A DNA stretch of 64,000 bases from Microbacterium sp. (GTDB taxonomy: Bacteria; Actinomycetota; Actinomycetes; Actinomycetales; Microbacteriaceae): contig JAEKKN010000017.1 of assembly GCA_019510305.1 (NCBI GenBank), forward strand, positions 248,001 to 312,000, in the 5' to 3' direction. Shown in pieces: positions 26,806-35,499 of this stretch. The first letter of the stretch is position 1; each line of letters opens with the position of its first letter. The notes under the pieces were generated by a model that made no database searches, was not told the DNA's origin, and worked only from the letters and a program-made list of their open reading frames with translations. The position numbers and the translations under genes were made by a program.

Positions 26806-29202
26806 TCAGCCGGCCGGTGCCAGTGCGGGCTCAGACGCGGTCGGAGTCTCGTCTTTCGTCGCGGAAGCGGATTCGCTCGCCGCCTGCGCTGCACGCAGTG
26901 CCCAGAACACGGCCTCAGGTGTCGCGGGAGACGCGAGCTCGACCGAATGGCCCGCCGGTCCGAACGCCGCCACCGCATCCCGGATCGCCTCGCGGGCGCT
27001 GAAGGCGAGCATGAACGGCGGCTCGCCGACCGCCTTCGAGCCGTAGACGGCGCCCTCTTCGCGTGCGTTCTCGAACAGCCTGACCGAGAACTCCGACGGC
27101 ATCTCCGAGAAGCTCGGCAGCTTGTACGTCGACGCCGATTGGGTCAGCAGGCGACCGCGATGCGGGCCGTCGCTCTCGTCCCAGCGCAGCTCTTCGAGCG
27201 TCAGCCAGCCGACGCCCTGCACGTAGGCGCCCTCGATCTGGCCGATGTCGAGCATGGGCGAGAGCGAGTCGCCGACGTCGTGCACGATGTCGACGCGGCG
27301 CACCCGGTACGCCCCGGTGAACTCGTCGACCTCGACCTCGGTGGCAGCCGCCCCGTACGCGAAGTACTTGAACGGCGAGCCCTGCATGATCTCGGGGTTC
27401 CAGTGCAGACCCTCGGTGCGGTAGTAGCCCGCGGCGAACAGCTGCACGCGCTGCAGGTAGGCGGCCTTGGCGACCTCGGCGAACGTCACCTGCTTCAGCG
27501 GAGCGCCCAGCGCGGTCACGAACCCGCCGCCGAAGCGCACATCGCGCTCGTCGACGCCGAGCAGGCGCCCTGCCACCGCGGCCATGCGGTCGCGGATCTG
27601 CTCGCACGCGTTCTTCACGGCGCCGCCGTTGAGGTCTGCACCCGAGGACGCGGCCGTCGCCGAGGTGTTCGGCACCTTGTCGGTGCGGGTCGGGGCCAGT
27701 CGCACCGCATCCAGTTCGACGCCGAGCGCGGTGGCGGCGACCTGCAGCATCTTGGTGTGCAGCCCCTGCCCCATCTCGGTGCCGCCGTGGTTGATCAGGA
27801 TCGAGCCGTCCTTGTAGACGTGCACGAGGGCGCCCGCCTGGTTGAAGGCGGCGAAGTTGAACGAGATGCCGAACTTGATCGGCGTCATCGACAGCGCACG
27901 CTTGGCATGCGGGCTCGTCGCGTTGAACCTGGCGATCTCGGCTCGACGCTCATCGACAGAAGCCTCGGAGGAGAGCTGATCCCAGATCGTCGACATGCGC
28001 CCGGCATCCTTCACGACCTGGCCATAGGGCGTGGTCTGCCCCTGCCGGTAGAAGTTGCGTCGACGCAGCTCGAGCGGATCGATGCCCAGCTGCGGGGCGA
28101 TACGGCCGAGGATGTCCTCGATCAGGAACACGCCCTGCGGACCGCCGAAACCGCGGTAGGCGGTGTTCGAGGTCTTGTTCGTCTTCGCGATCTGCCCGTA
28201 GGCGTGCACGTTCGGGATCCAGTAGGCGTTGTCGATGTGGCACAGGGCGCGGCCGAGCACGGGCTCGGACAGGTCGATCGACCAGCCGCCGTCGCAGGTG
28301 AGCACGGCATCCAGCGCCTGCAGCATTCCGTCGGCGTCGAAGCCGACCTTCCAGGCGATGTGGAACGGATGCCGTTTGCCGGTCATCGTGATGTCCTGAG
28401 TGCGGTTCAGCCGCAGTCGCACGGGGCGACCGGTGAGCTTGGCGCCGAGAGCGGCGATGGCTGCGAAGCCGTGCGGCTGCATCTCTTTGCCGCCGAAGCC
28501 GCCGCCCATGCGCAGGCACTGCACGGTGACCTCGTTCGAATGGATGCCGAGCACGTGCGACACGAGCTCCTGCGTCTCGGACGGATGCTGAGTGGAGCAC
28601 TGGATGAAGTACTGCCCCTCGGAGTCGCGGATCGCGAAGGACGCGTGCGTCTCGAGGTAGAAGTGCTCCTGGCCGCCGAACTCGGTCACCCCCTCGAACA
28701 CGTGGGCGGACCCTGCGAGCCCGGCGGACGCGTCGCCGCGCTGCACCGTGCGCGGTGTCCCCTGGAAGGACTGCGCGTCGAGAGCGTCCTGCACCGTGAT
28801 GATCGAGGGCAGCGGCTCGTACTCGACCTGCACCCGCTCGGCTCCCAGGCGCGCGGCCTCGGGTGTCTCGCCGAGCACCCACACGAGCGCGTGACCGTAG
28901 AACATGGCCTCGCTCGGGAACAGGGGCTCGTCGTTGCGGATGCCGGCGTCGTTGAGACCCGGCACGTCGTCTGCGGTGAGCACGCGCACGACGCCCGGCA
29001 CCTCGTAGGCGCCGGAGACGTCGATCGTCACTTTGGCGTGGGCGTTCGTCGACTGCACGGGCCACGCGGTTAGCACGCCCGCGGTGTGCTCTGCGACGTC
29101 ATCGGTGTACATCGCGGCCCCCGTGACGTGCAGCGCAGCGCTCTCGTGCGCGGCGCGGCGGCCGACGACGGGGTTCTCGGGGCGGTCGGCGAGCGTGCTC
29201 AT
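26806..29202 (-). CDS. xdhB: Xanthine dehydrogenase molybdopterin subunit XdhB
   Basis: A 798-aa molybdenum subunit oxidising hypoxanthine to xanthine and urate. Seen: 'VTEFGGQEHFYLETHASFA' substrate-channel loop, 'GGGFGGKEMQPHGFAAIAAL', 'TAYRGFGGPQGVFLIEDIL', 'HGGTEMGQGLHTKMLQVAA' near 475 and the catalytic Glu in 'SKAVGEPPFMLAFS' near 725. It is partner to the 495-aa Fe-S/FAD XdhA, the two-subunit bacterial XDH layout. ATG 29202 overlaps the xdhA stop (ATGA). Confidence 0.93.
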   Translation of the reverse strand: MSTLADRPENPVVGRRAAHESAALHVTGAAMYTDDVAEHTAGVLTAWPVQSTNAHAKVTIDVSGAYEVPGVVRVLTADDVPGLNDAGIRNDEPLFPSEAMFYGHALVWVLGETPEAARLGAERVQVEYEPLPSIITVQDALDAQSFQGTPRTVQRGDASAGLAGSAHVFEGVTEFGGQEHFYLETHASFAIRDSEGQYFIQCSTQHPSETQELVSHVLGIHSNEVTVQCLRMGGGFGGKEMQPHGFAAIAALGAKLTGRPVRLRLNRTQDITMTGKRHPFHIAWKVGFDADGMLQALDAVLTCDGGWSIDLSEPVLGRALCHIDNAYWIPNVHAYGQIAKTNKTSNTAYRGFGGPQGVFLIEDILGRIAPQLGIDPLELRRRNFYRQGQTTPYGQVVKDAGRMSTIWDQLSSEASVDERRAEIARFNATSPHAKRALSMTPIKFGISFNFAAFNQAGALVHVYKDGSILINHGGTEMGQGLHTKMLQVAATALGVELDAVRLAPTRTDKVPNTSATAASSGADLNGGAVKNACEQIRDRMAAVAGRLLGVDERDVRFGGGFVTALGAPLKQVTFAEVAKAAYLQRVQLFAAGYYRTEGLHWNPEIMQGSPFKYFAYGAAATEVEVDEFTGAYRVRRVDIVHDVGDSLSPMLDIGQIEGAYVQGVGWLTLEELRWDESDGPHRGRLLTQSASTYKLPSFSEMPSEFSVRLFENAREEGAVYGSKAVGEPPFMLAFSAREAIRDAVAAFGPAGHSVELASPATPEAVFWALRAAQAASESASATKDETPTASEPALAPAG

Positions 29203-30686
29203 GCCGGCACCTCCTTCGACTCGATCACGGTTCGGCTGTACAGCTTGAGCAGCGCGGTGTTGAGCATGAGGGCGCGGTACTCGGAGCTCGCGCGGTGATC
29301 GGACATCGGCGTGCCCTCCGCACCCAGGACCTCGGATGCCGTGCGGACGGTCTCGACGTCCCATGGGCGGCCGACCAGGGCGGCCTCGGTCGCGAGGGCT
29401 CGCAGCGGCGTCGCGGCGACGCCGCCCAGGCCGATCTTCGCGGCGGTCACGACGCCGCCCTCGATGTCGAGCGCGAACGCGACGGCGACGCTGGAGATGT
29501 CGTCGAAGCGGCGTTTGGCGATCTTGTGGAAGGCCGTGACGCGGGCGAGCGGGCGCGGGATGCGCACGGCCTTGATGAGTTCCCCGGGCTGCCGGATCGT
29601 CTGCCGGTATCCGGTGAAGTACTCCGACAGCTCGACCTCGCGCTCGACGATGCGGTCGTCCTCGCCGGCGCTCGTGAGCACCAGGCGGGCGCCCAGCGCG
29701 AGCAGTGCAGGGGGAGTGTCGCCGATGGGGGAGCCGGTGCCGAGGTTGCCTCCGAACGTGCCGCGGTTGCGGATCAGTCGCGAGGCGAACTGAGGGAGCA
29801 TCTCGGCGAGCAGCGGCACCGCGCCGTCGAGGCGCTTCTCGACCTCGGAGAGCGCGAGCGCCGCGCCGATCTCGATCGAATCGTCGCCGACGGTGAGACC
29901 GCGCAGCTCGTCCAGCTGCTCGATCGCGATGACGAACGGGGCGCGCCGGCCGCGCAGGTTCACCTCGACGCCCCAGTCGGTCGATCCGGCGACGAGGAGG
30001 GCGTCGGGTTCGTCGCGGAGGATCCGCAGGGCGTCGGCGAGGGATGCCGGTCGCACGAAGCGTCGGCCCGCCACCTCGACGTCGGTGGCGACGGGCGAGG
30101 GCGCCGGCTGTGAGAGGCGCTGCTGCAGCGGGTCGCCCTGCTCGGGCGAACCGAGGGCGTAGGCCGCGTCGCGGATCGGGCGGTAGCCGGTGCATCGGCA
30201 CAGGTTGCCGCTCAGTGCGTGCAGGTCGAAGCCGTTCGGACCGTGCTCGGCGTCGTGCACGGGGCAGGGCTCCTCGCCGAGGGCTTCGTCCTCATCTCCG
30301 GCGCGATCGGCGCGGTAGTACTCTCCGGCCATGCTGCACGCGAAGCCGGGAGTGCAGTAGCCGCACTGCGATCCGCCGGCCTCGGCGAGCTTCTCCTGCA
30401 CGGGGTGCAGGTGCTCGGGGTCGCCGAGCCCCTCGGCCGTCACGATCTCCTGTCCGTCGAGCGCGTAGACCGGCACGAGGCAGGCGTTCACGGGCGTCCA
30501 GGCGGTTCCCCCGTCGGAGGCGGGCGTCGCGAGCAGCATCGCGCAGGCACCGCACTCGCCTTCGGCGCAGCCCTCTTTGCTGCCGGAGAGCCCGCGGCCG
30601 CGCAGCCAGTCCAGGGCGGTGGTGTGCGTCGCGGTGTCGGCGAGGGAGCGGCGCTCCCCGTTCACGGTCACGGCGGATTCGCTCAT
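29199..30686 (-). CDS. xdhA: Xanthine dehydrogenase Fe-S/FAD subunit XdhA
   Basis: A 495-aa subunit. C40, C45 and C48 open the plant-type [2Fe-2S] cluster; 'GGSQCGYCTPGF' and 'GNLCRCTGYRPIRDAAYAL' form the second. An FAD domain follows from about 215 ('RPASLADALRIL', 'LLVAGSTDWGVEVNL', 'NRGTFGGNLGTGSPIGDTPPAL'). It passes electrons from XdhB to NAD. ATG 30684-30686 has a GGAGGGAG site. The open frame continues upstream to 30800, but that stretch contains the promoter and operator boxes, so the longer start is wrong. Confidence 0.92.
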   Translation of the reverse strand: MSESAVTVNGERRSLADTATHTTALDWLRGRGLSGSKEGCAEGECGACAMLLATPASDGGTAWTPVNACLVPVYALDGQEIVTAEGLGDPEHLHPVQEKLAEAGGSQCGYCTPGFACSMAGEYYRADRAGDEDEALGEEPCPVHDAEHGPNGFDLHALSGNLCRCTGYRPIRDAAYALGSPEQGDPLQQRLSQPAPSPVATDVEVAGRRFVRPASLADALRILRDEPDALLVAGSTDWGVEVNLRGRRAPFVIAIEQLDELRGLTVGDDSIEIGAALALSEVEKRLDGAVPLLAEMLPQFASRLIRNRGTFGGNLGTGSPIGDTPPALLALGARLVLTSAGEDDRIVEREVELSEYFTGYRQTIRQPGELIKAVRIPRPLARVTAFHKIAKRRFDDISSVAVAFALDIEGGVVTAAKIGLGGVAATPLRALATEAALVGRPWDVETVRTASEVLGAEGTPMSDHRASSEYRALMLNTALLKLYSRTVIESKEVPA

Positions 30687-30716
30687 GGGCGGCTCCCTCC
30701 TCGAGGTGAGTAGAAC

Positions 30717-30800
30717 TTCCGACATCCGAAAGTGAACTTCTGAGTTCTGAAAGTCGTTGTCGGGTTCTGAAAGCCTATGACTCGTGTCCTGGGTGGTCAA
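30717..30800 (-). promoter_or_regulatory. Promoter with three tandem boxes before xdhABC
   Basis: On the minus strand: TTGACC (30795-30800), 17 bases, TAGGCT (30772-30777), then boxes at 30758-30772, 30738-30752 and 30717-30731. Plus-strand readings of the last two are TTCTGAGTTCTGAAA and TTCCGACATCCGAAA, starts 21 bp apart. The first is a weaker copy 20 bp further on. Its position just before the RBS fixes the xdhA start at 30686. Confidence 0.7.
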
Positions 30801-30821
30801 GACGCCAGGGGCTTCGGCGCG

Positions 30822-32018
30822 TCAGCCGGGCATCGGCACGTTCAGTGCTGCTGCCCAGTCGCGAAGCGCCTGACGCTCCGAGTCGTTGCAGATGTAGCCG
30901 TAGCCGTAGGTGATGTTGCCGAAGTCCAGCGTCCAGAGGTTCTGATAGGTGAGCGCGTAGCAGTCGGCGAACGACTCCTCGCTTCCGTTGAACAGTCCCT
31001 GCGCGAGGAGTCGGTCCACGTCGCCGGCGCTGTCGGCGAATCGGGCCTGATCCGCCGACTGATACAGGTGCGCGAGCTCGTGGAGGACGACGTGCTCGAA
31101 GGCGGCCTGGCTCGGGTAGTACGACTCCTCCATGATGTGGAGCACGGGGGAGGAGCCGCCGGTCGGACATGCCACCGTCACCTTGTTCGGTTCTCCGACC
31201 TCGCCGCACCGCTCGGCAGCGTCCCACGCGATGTCGATGTAGCCGTTGCCGGCCTGATCGACGAGCGCCTCCGACGCGGTTCCCGAAGCATTGGCGCGAC
31301 GCTGCTGCGCCGCCGCGACGATCGGCTCGAGGTTGGTGCGGACCCAGCCGATGTCCTGCACGATCCCGCGGGACTCGAAGACGTTCATGTCCGGATCGGC
31401 TGCCTCCGCCGCGATCTCGTCGAGCCGAGGCTGATCGAGGATGAGCGGCGCGACGGGGTTCCCCTCGAAGTCGGCCGACAGCGTGCGGATCGTCTCGAGC
31501 TCGGCCTGGTAGGTCGCGATGTTCTCGGCGATCTCGTCCGACCCCGACTGCCCGGAAGGCGTTCCCTCATCGGGCGACGTCAGAGAGCCGAGCCCGCCGA
31601 GTACGAAAAGCGCCACGAGGAAGATCCCGGCGAGGGTGAGGCACCCGCATCCGGCGAGCCAGCATCCGACGCCGCGGCGCCGAGGCGGGGGAGCGGGGCG
31701 GCCGGCCGAGATCGGGTAGTACTGCGCCGACGACGGCTGAGAGGGTTGGCTCTGCGGGGAGACGGATCGAGCGAGATCCTGTGTGATCGGGTTCTGCGCA
31801 GGCTGATCCTGCACGGAGCCGTACGGTGTGGACTGGGGGGCCGCCGTCGGGGCGGGAGCGACCGCCGCCATCCACTGGAGCAGCCCCGGATACACGCGAG
31901 GATGCGCGGCGATCGCCGGGTGCAGGTCGTAGCGTCGCTCTGCGATGTCGGCCAGTGCCTGCGGCGGCGTGTGCGGGTCGCGGACGACGCCCGCCTCCCA
32001 ATCCTCGAGATCCCCCAT
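30822..32018 (-). CDS. Membrane-anchored HExxH protein with LRV-like N-terminus
   Basis: A 398-aa protein of unknown role. Residues 1-50 ('DLEDWEAGVVRDPHTPPQALADIA') resemble the variant-leucine-repeat module seen in Microbacteriaceae. A Pro/Gln linker follows, then one membrane helix at about 118-138 ('CLTLAGIFLVALFVLGGLG'). The extracellular part has 'HVVLHELAHLYQ' near 308, a gluzincin-type HExxH zinc motif, and later 'NGSEESFADCYAL', whose Glu could be the third ligand. It could be a surface metallopeptidase. It ends 135 bases past the xdhA start and is not obviously linked to purines. Confidence 0.65.
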   Translation of the reverse strand: MGDLEDWEAGVVRDPHTPPQALADIAERRYDLHPAIAAHPRVYPGLLQWMAAVAPAPTAAPQSTPYGSVQDQPAQNPITQDLARSVSPQSQPSQPSSAQYYPISAGRPAPPPRRRGVGCWLAGCGCLTLAGIFLVALFVLGGLGSLTSPDEGTPSGQSGSDEIAENIATYQAELETIRTLSADFEGNPVAPLILDQPRLDEIAAEAADPDMNVFESRGIVQDIGWVRTNLEPIVAAAQQRRANASGTASEALVDQAGNGYIDIAWDAAERCGEVGEPNKVTVACPTGGSSPVLHIMEESYYPSQAAFEHVVLHELAHLYQSADQARFADSAGDVDRLLAQGLFNGSEESFADCYALTYQNLWTLDFGNITYGYGYICNDSERQALRDWAAALNVPMPG

Positions 32019-32072
32019 GCAGTCGATGCTAACGGCGACCCGGGCGAGCGCCGGACGAGGCAGAATCGAACC

Positions 32073-33302
32073 GTGAACATCGTCGTCGGAGTCACCGGTG
32101 GAATCGCCGCGTACAAGTCCGTGCAGCTCGTCCGGCTGCTGATCAAGGCGGGGCACGAGGTGACGGTCATCCCCACGGAAGACGCGCTGCGCTTCGTGGG
32201 CCTGCCCACCTGGGAGGCGATCAGCCGCAACCCGGTGACCACCAGCGTGCACGACGACGTGGCCAAGGTGCGCCACGTCGCTCTCGGCCAGGACGCCGAT
32301 CTCGTCGTCGTGGCGCCCGCGACCGCCAACACCATCGCGAAGATGACGGCGGGGATCGCGGACAACCTGCTCGGCACGACCCTCCTGGCGACCGAAGCGC
32401 CCGTGCTCATCGCCCCGGCGATGCACGCGGAGATGTGGCGGCATCCGTCCACCCAGGCGAACATCGCCACGCTGCAGAGCCGCGGAGTGCACATCGTCGG
32501 GCCTGCCGTCGGCGAGCTGGCCGGAGGCGACAGCGGGCCGGGGCGGATGATCGAGCCGGAGGGCATCGCGGATGCCGCGCTCGCCCTTCTCGCCCCGCGC
32601 GACCTCGAGGGGCTGCGGATCGCGATCTCGGCGGGCGGCACGCGCGAGCCGATCGACCCGGTGCGGTATCTCGGCAATCGATCCAGCGGCAGGCAGGGGG
32701 TCGCGCTCGCCGCAGAGGCGGCGGCCCGGGGCGCCGAGGTGACCCTCGTCGCCGCGAACGTCGCCGGCGACGTGCTCGCCCCAGCGCAGCATCCGTCCGT
32801 CCGCATCCGGCACGTGGGAACCGCGGCCGAGCTCGGGCAGGCGATGGCGGAGGCCGCAGCCTCCGCCGATGCGATCGTGATGGCGGCGGCGGTCGCCGAC
32901 TACCGGCCGGTCGAGGTGTCGCCGCGCAAGCTGACCAAGGAGGCGGGCGGGATTCCGGCGATCGAGCTCGCGGAGAACGAGGACATCGTGGCGGGTCTTG
33001 TGCGAGCGCGCCGTGACGGGCAGCTGATCGTCGGATTCGCTGCCGAGACCCCGGGGACCGAGGGCGATCAGGAGGAGCTGCTGGCACGCGCCCGCCGCAA
33101 GCAGCAGCGAAAGGGCGTCGATCTGCTGGTGGTGAACGAGGTCGGCTGGGAGCGGGGATTCGAGGCGGTCGAGAACGCCGTGATCGTGCTCGCCCCCGAC
33201 GGCGCCGTGGCCGCGACGGCCTCCGGTTCCAAGCGCGAGGTCGCAGCAGGCATCCTCGATGTGGTCCGTCCGCTCTGGACGGGCAGCCGAGGCGATGAGT
33301 AG
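32073..33302 (+). CDS. coaBC: Phosphopantothenoylcysteine decarboxylase/synthase CoaBC
   Basis: A 409-aa bifunctional coenzyme-A enzyme. The CoaC flavoprotein half (1-180) has 'VVGVTGGIAAYKSVQLVRLL', 'APATANTIAKMTAGIADNLL' and 'PAMHAEMWRHPSTQANI'. The CoaB half has 'GGTREPIDPVRYLGNRSSG' near 190-208, 'AAAVADYRP' and 'KLTKEAGGIPAIELAENEDI'. The start is GTG 32073. It is a housekeeping gene set between purine genes; the next promoter begins right at its stop. Confidence 0.93.
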   Translation: MNIVVGVTGGIAAYKSVQLVRLLIKAGHEVTVIPTEDALRFVGLPTWEAISRNPVTTSVHDDVAKVRHVALGQDADLVVVAPATANTIAKMTAGIADNLLGTTLLATEAPVLIAPAMHAEMWRHPSTQANIATLQSRGVHIVGPAVGELAGGDSGPGRMIEPEGIADAALALLAPRDLEGLRIAISAGGTREPIDPVRYLGNRSSGRQGVALAAEAAARGAEVTLVAANVAGDVLAPAQHPSVRIRHVGTAAELGQAMAEAAASADAIVMAAAVADYRPVEVSPRKLTKEAGGIPAIELAENEDIVAGLVRARRDGQLIVGFAAETPGTEGDQEELLARARRKQQRKGVDLLVVNEVGWERGFEAVENAVIVLAPDGAVAATASGSKREVAAGILDVVRPLWTGSRGDE

Positions 33303-33341
33303 TCTTTTCGTTTAGTAGAAATGAAATTTCATAGAACGGAA
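33300..33341 (+). promoter_or_regulatory. -10 and tandem boxes before the CitE-like gene
   Basis: TAGTCT at 33300-33305 runs straight into box 1 at 33306-33320 (TTTCGTTTAGTAGAA); box 2 is 33327-33341 (TTTCATAGAACGGAA). Starts are 21 bp apart. The same TAGTCT-TTTC junction occurs at the hyi promoter (48841-48850). The -35 is weak (CTGGAC, 33275-33280). Confidence 0.68.
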
Positions 33342-33348
33342 AGAATGA

Positions 33349-34215
33349 ATGAACGCTCCGCTGGCACCGCTGGCGCCCGTGACCACGCGCGAGATCGCGC
33401 CTGAGCTCGCCCGCTCGTGGCTGCTCGTCGCGGCCACCCGGCCGGAGACGTTCGACGCCGCCGCCGCATCGCACGCCGATGCGGTCGTGCTCGACATCGA
33501 GGATGCTGTCGACGCGAGCCGCAAGGACCCGGCGCGGCAGGACGTCGTGGACTGGCTCAGCTCGGGCGGCAGCGCCTGGGTGCGCATCAACGACGCCACG
33601 AGCGAGCACTGGGCCGCCGACATCGAGGCGCTGCGCGCGGCCCAGGGTCTGCGCGGAGTGATGCTCGCGAAGACCGAGCTCGGCGGTCAGGCCATGGACA
33701 CCTACAACCGCCTCGGCGCGAAGGTGCCCGTCGTGGCACTCGTCGAATCCGCGATCGGCATCGAGAACGCGACGGAGATCGCCCGGGCCATGGGCGTGTT
33801 CCGCCTGGCGTTCGGCAGCGGCGACTTCCGTCGAGACACCGGCATGTCGGCCGACCGGGAGGCGATGGCCTATCCGCGCGCCCGTCTGGTCGTCTCGAGC
33901 CGGGCCGCCGGGCTCCCCGGTCCGATCGACGGCCCGACCGTCGGGTCGAGCCATCCGATCCTCCGCGAGCAGTCCGCGATCACGGTCTCGATGGGGATGA
34001 CGGGCAAGCTCTGCCTGTCTCCCGATCAGACTCCCGTGGTCAACGAGGTCATCAGCCCCACCCGCACCGATGTCGAATGGGCCTACGAGTTCCTGCAGGA
34101 CTTCGATGCGCGCGGGCAGATCGTCCGTGACGGAAGCGACCTTCCTCGCCTCGGGCGCGCGCGCAAGATCATGCAGCTCGCCGAGGCCTTCGACGTGCAC
34201 GTCGTCGTGCGCTGA
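33349..34215 (+). CDS. HpcH/HpaI aldolase, citrate-lyase beta-like (CitE-like)
   Basis: A 288-aa TIM-barrel lyase of the CitE superfamily. 'RSWLLVAATRPETFDAAA' (22-39), 'VVLDIEDAVDASRKDPAR' (46-63; D49, E51 and D52 include the Mg ligand), 'MLAKTE', 'VALVESAIGIENATEIA' (about 135-151) and 'FGSGDFRRDTG' follow the family order. Relatives cleave or make malyl-CoA, citramalyl-CoA or citryl thioesters, or act as malyl-CoA thioesterases. It is alone behind a purine-type operator, so a role in glyoxylate/malyl chemistry is plausible but unproven. Confidence 0.75.
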   Translation: MNAPLAPLAPVTTREIAPELARSWLLVAATRPETFDAAAASHADAVVLDIEDAVDASRKDPARQDVVDWLSSGGSAWVRINDATSEHWAADIEALRAAQGLRGVMLAKTELGGQAMDTYNRLGAKVPVVALVESAIGIENATEIARAMGVFRLAFGSGDFRRDTGMSADREAMAYPRARLVVSSRAAGLPGPIDGPTVGSSHPILREQSAITVSMGMTGKLCLSPDQTPVVNEVISPTRTDVEWAYEFLQDFDARGQIVRDGSDLPRLGRARKIMQLAEAFDVHVVVR

Positions 34216-34234
34216 CCGAGCAGCATCCGGCACC

Positions 34235-34266
34235 CGTTCGTTGAGCGAGCGGAGCGAGACGAAACG
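34235..34266. repeat. Dispersed intergenic repeat (GTTGAGCGAGCGGAGCGAGA)
   Basis: A G/C-rich palindromic stretch running from CGTTCG through GAGCGAGCGGAGCGAGAC to GAAACG. From memory, near-identical sequence is scattered between genes in many Microbacteriaceae genomes. Only one copy was noticed in this window. It lies between the CitE-like gene and bcp and may act as a transcript-end hairpin. Confidence 0.55.
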
Positions 34267-34292
34267 CAGTATCCGACCACGAGGAGATTCCC

Positions 34293-34757
34293 ATGACGCA
34301 ACTCACCGCAGGCGACACCGCTCCCGCCTTCACGCTCGCCGACGCGGACGGCAACGCCGTCTCGCTCGCCGACTTCGTCGGCCGCAACGTCGTCGTCTAC
34401 TTCTATCCGAAGGCGGCGACGCCCGGGTGCACGACAGAGGCCTGCGACTTCCGCGACAGCCTGTCGTCGCTCAATGCGGCCGGCTACGCCGTGATCGGCG
34501 TCTCGCCCGACAGCGTCGACGAGATCCGCGCCTTCGCGGATGCCGAGGCGCTCACCTTCCCGTTGCTCGCCGATTCCGACGCCGCGGTGGCGAAGGCCTG
34601 GGGCGTATGGGGCGAGAAGACCGTCGGCGACCGCACCTTCGACGGCGTCATCCGCTCGACCTTCGTGCTCGACGGAGACGGCGTCGTGCAGCGTGCCGAG
34701 TACGGCGTCGACGCGGACGGCCACGTCGCACGCCTGCGCGCCGAACTCGGCGTCTGA
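34293..34757 (+). CDS. bcp: Thioredoxin-dependent thiol peroxidase (Bcp/PrxQ)
   Basis: A 154-aa peroxiredoxin of the BCP/PrxQ type. The peroxidatic C46 and resolving C51 lie in 'PGCTTEACDFRD', the close pair typical of PrxQ. It reduces H2O2 and organic peroxides with thioredoxin. It follows the CitE-like gene by 77 bases and precedes the uricase operon. Uricase releases H2O2, so its position may be functional, though bcp is also a common stand-alone gene. Confidence 0.9.
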   Translation: MTQLTAGDTAPAFTLADADGNAVSLADFVGRNVVVYFYPKAATPGCTTEACDFRDSLSSLNAAGYAVIGVSPDSVDEIRAFADAEALTFPLLADSDAAVAKAWGVWGEKTVGDRTFDGVIRSTFVLDGDGVVQRAEYGVDADGHVARLRAELGV

Positions 34758-34765
34758 CGCGCCTC

Positions 34766-34852
34766 CACACGGATGTCGGTCCGGAACACGGATGGCCGTA
34801 CAGACCGCCGTTCCGGGCCGACATTTGTATTCTCGGCCGACATCTGTCGCGG
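34766..34852. repeat. Inverted-repeat element with paired CCGACAT units (copy 2)
   Basis: Right half: CCGACATTTGT, six to eight bases, CCGACATCTGT. Left half: the inverted unit ACGGATGTCGG followed by a decayed copy. This matches the layout of 25882-25957. It ends four bases before the -35 of the uricase operon. Confidence 0.5.
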
Positions 34853-34855
34853 GGG

Positions 34856-34922
34856 TTGACGGGATGCCGCGGCTCGCGCATACTGTTTACACATGTTGAA
34901 ATAACAGTTCCGACATACGGAA
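34856..34922 (+). promoter_or_regulatory. Promoter with tandem boxes before uraD-uraH-uox
   Basis: TTGACG (34856-34861), 17 bases, CATACT (34879-34884), then boxes at 34887-34901 (TTACACATGTTGAAA) and 34908-34922 (TTCCGACATACGGAA), starts 21 bp apart. The first box begins 8 bases after the start of the -10, exactly as at 38542/38550. Repressor bound here would cover the transcription start. Confidence 0.72.
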
Positions 34923-34995
34923 ACTTAATCCTCTCGAAACAGAGGCTCCGTATAGTCCTTACACGTCGGATGCCAACATGTGATGAGGATCGAAG

Positions 34996-35499
34996 ATGTT
35001 GCTCGAGGACTTCAACTCCAGCACCCGCGACGCCGCTCTGAGCGTCGCGAAACCTGCGCTGGATGTTCCCCGCTGGTACGACGCGCTCATCGCAGGGCGC
35101 CCCTACGCCTCGATCGATGCGCTGACGGATGCCGCGATGCACGTGGCTGCGCCGCTCACCGAGGCGGAGCTCGACGCAGCGCTGGCGCACCACCCCCGCA
35201 TCGGGGAGCGCGCCCAGGGCGACAGCCCCGAAGCGGCGCACGCGCGCAGCGAGCAGGCCGGCGTCGACGCGAGCGCGGCCGACGCTCTCGCCGCCGGCAA
35301 CCGGGCCTATGAGGCGAAGTTCGACCGCGTGTACCTGGTGCGCGCCGCAGGTCGATCGGCCGACGACATCCTCGCCCTGCTGCAGGAGCGACTGGGCAAC
35401 ACCCCTGAGCAGGAGCTGGCCGTGATCGACCAGCAGCTGCGCGAGATCGCCGCACTCCGCCTGGCCGGAGCCATCGAGACTGAAGGAGCACGCGCATGA
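34996..35499 (+). CDS. uraD: OHCU decarboxylase (UraD)
   Basis: A 167-aa enzyme that decarboxylates 2-oxo-4-hydroxy-4-carboxy-5-ureidoimidazoline to S-allantoin, the third step after urate. The catalytic His lies in 'ALAHHPRIGERA' (62-73), followed by 'EQAGVD' and 'NRAYEAKFDRVYLVRAAGRSADDIL', all family hallmarks. It heads the operon and overlaps uraH (ATGA). Confidence 0.93.
   Translation: MLLEDFNSSTRDAALSVAKPALDVPRWYDALIAGRPYASIDALTDAAMHVAAPLTEAELDAALAHHPRIGERAQGDSPEAAHARSEQAGVDASAADALAAGNRAYEAKFDRVYLVRAAGRSADDILALLQERLGNTPEQELAVIDQQLREIAALRLAGAIETEGARA

Noticed and set aside
30687..30800. A 38-residue N-terminal extension of XdhA from the earliest start codon
   Set aside because: That DNA contains the promoter -10 and operator boxes, and a strong ribosome site precedes the internal ATG at 30686.
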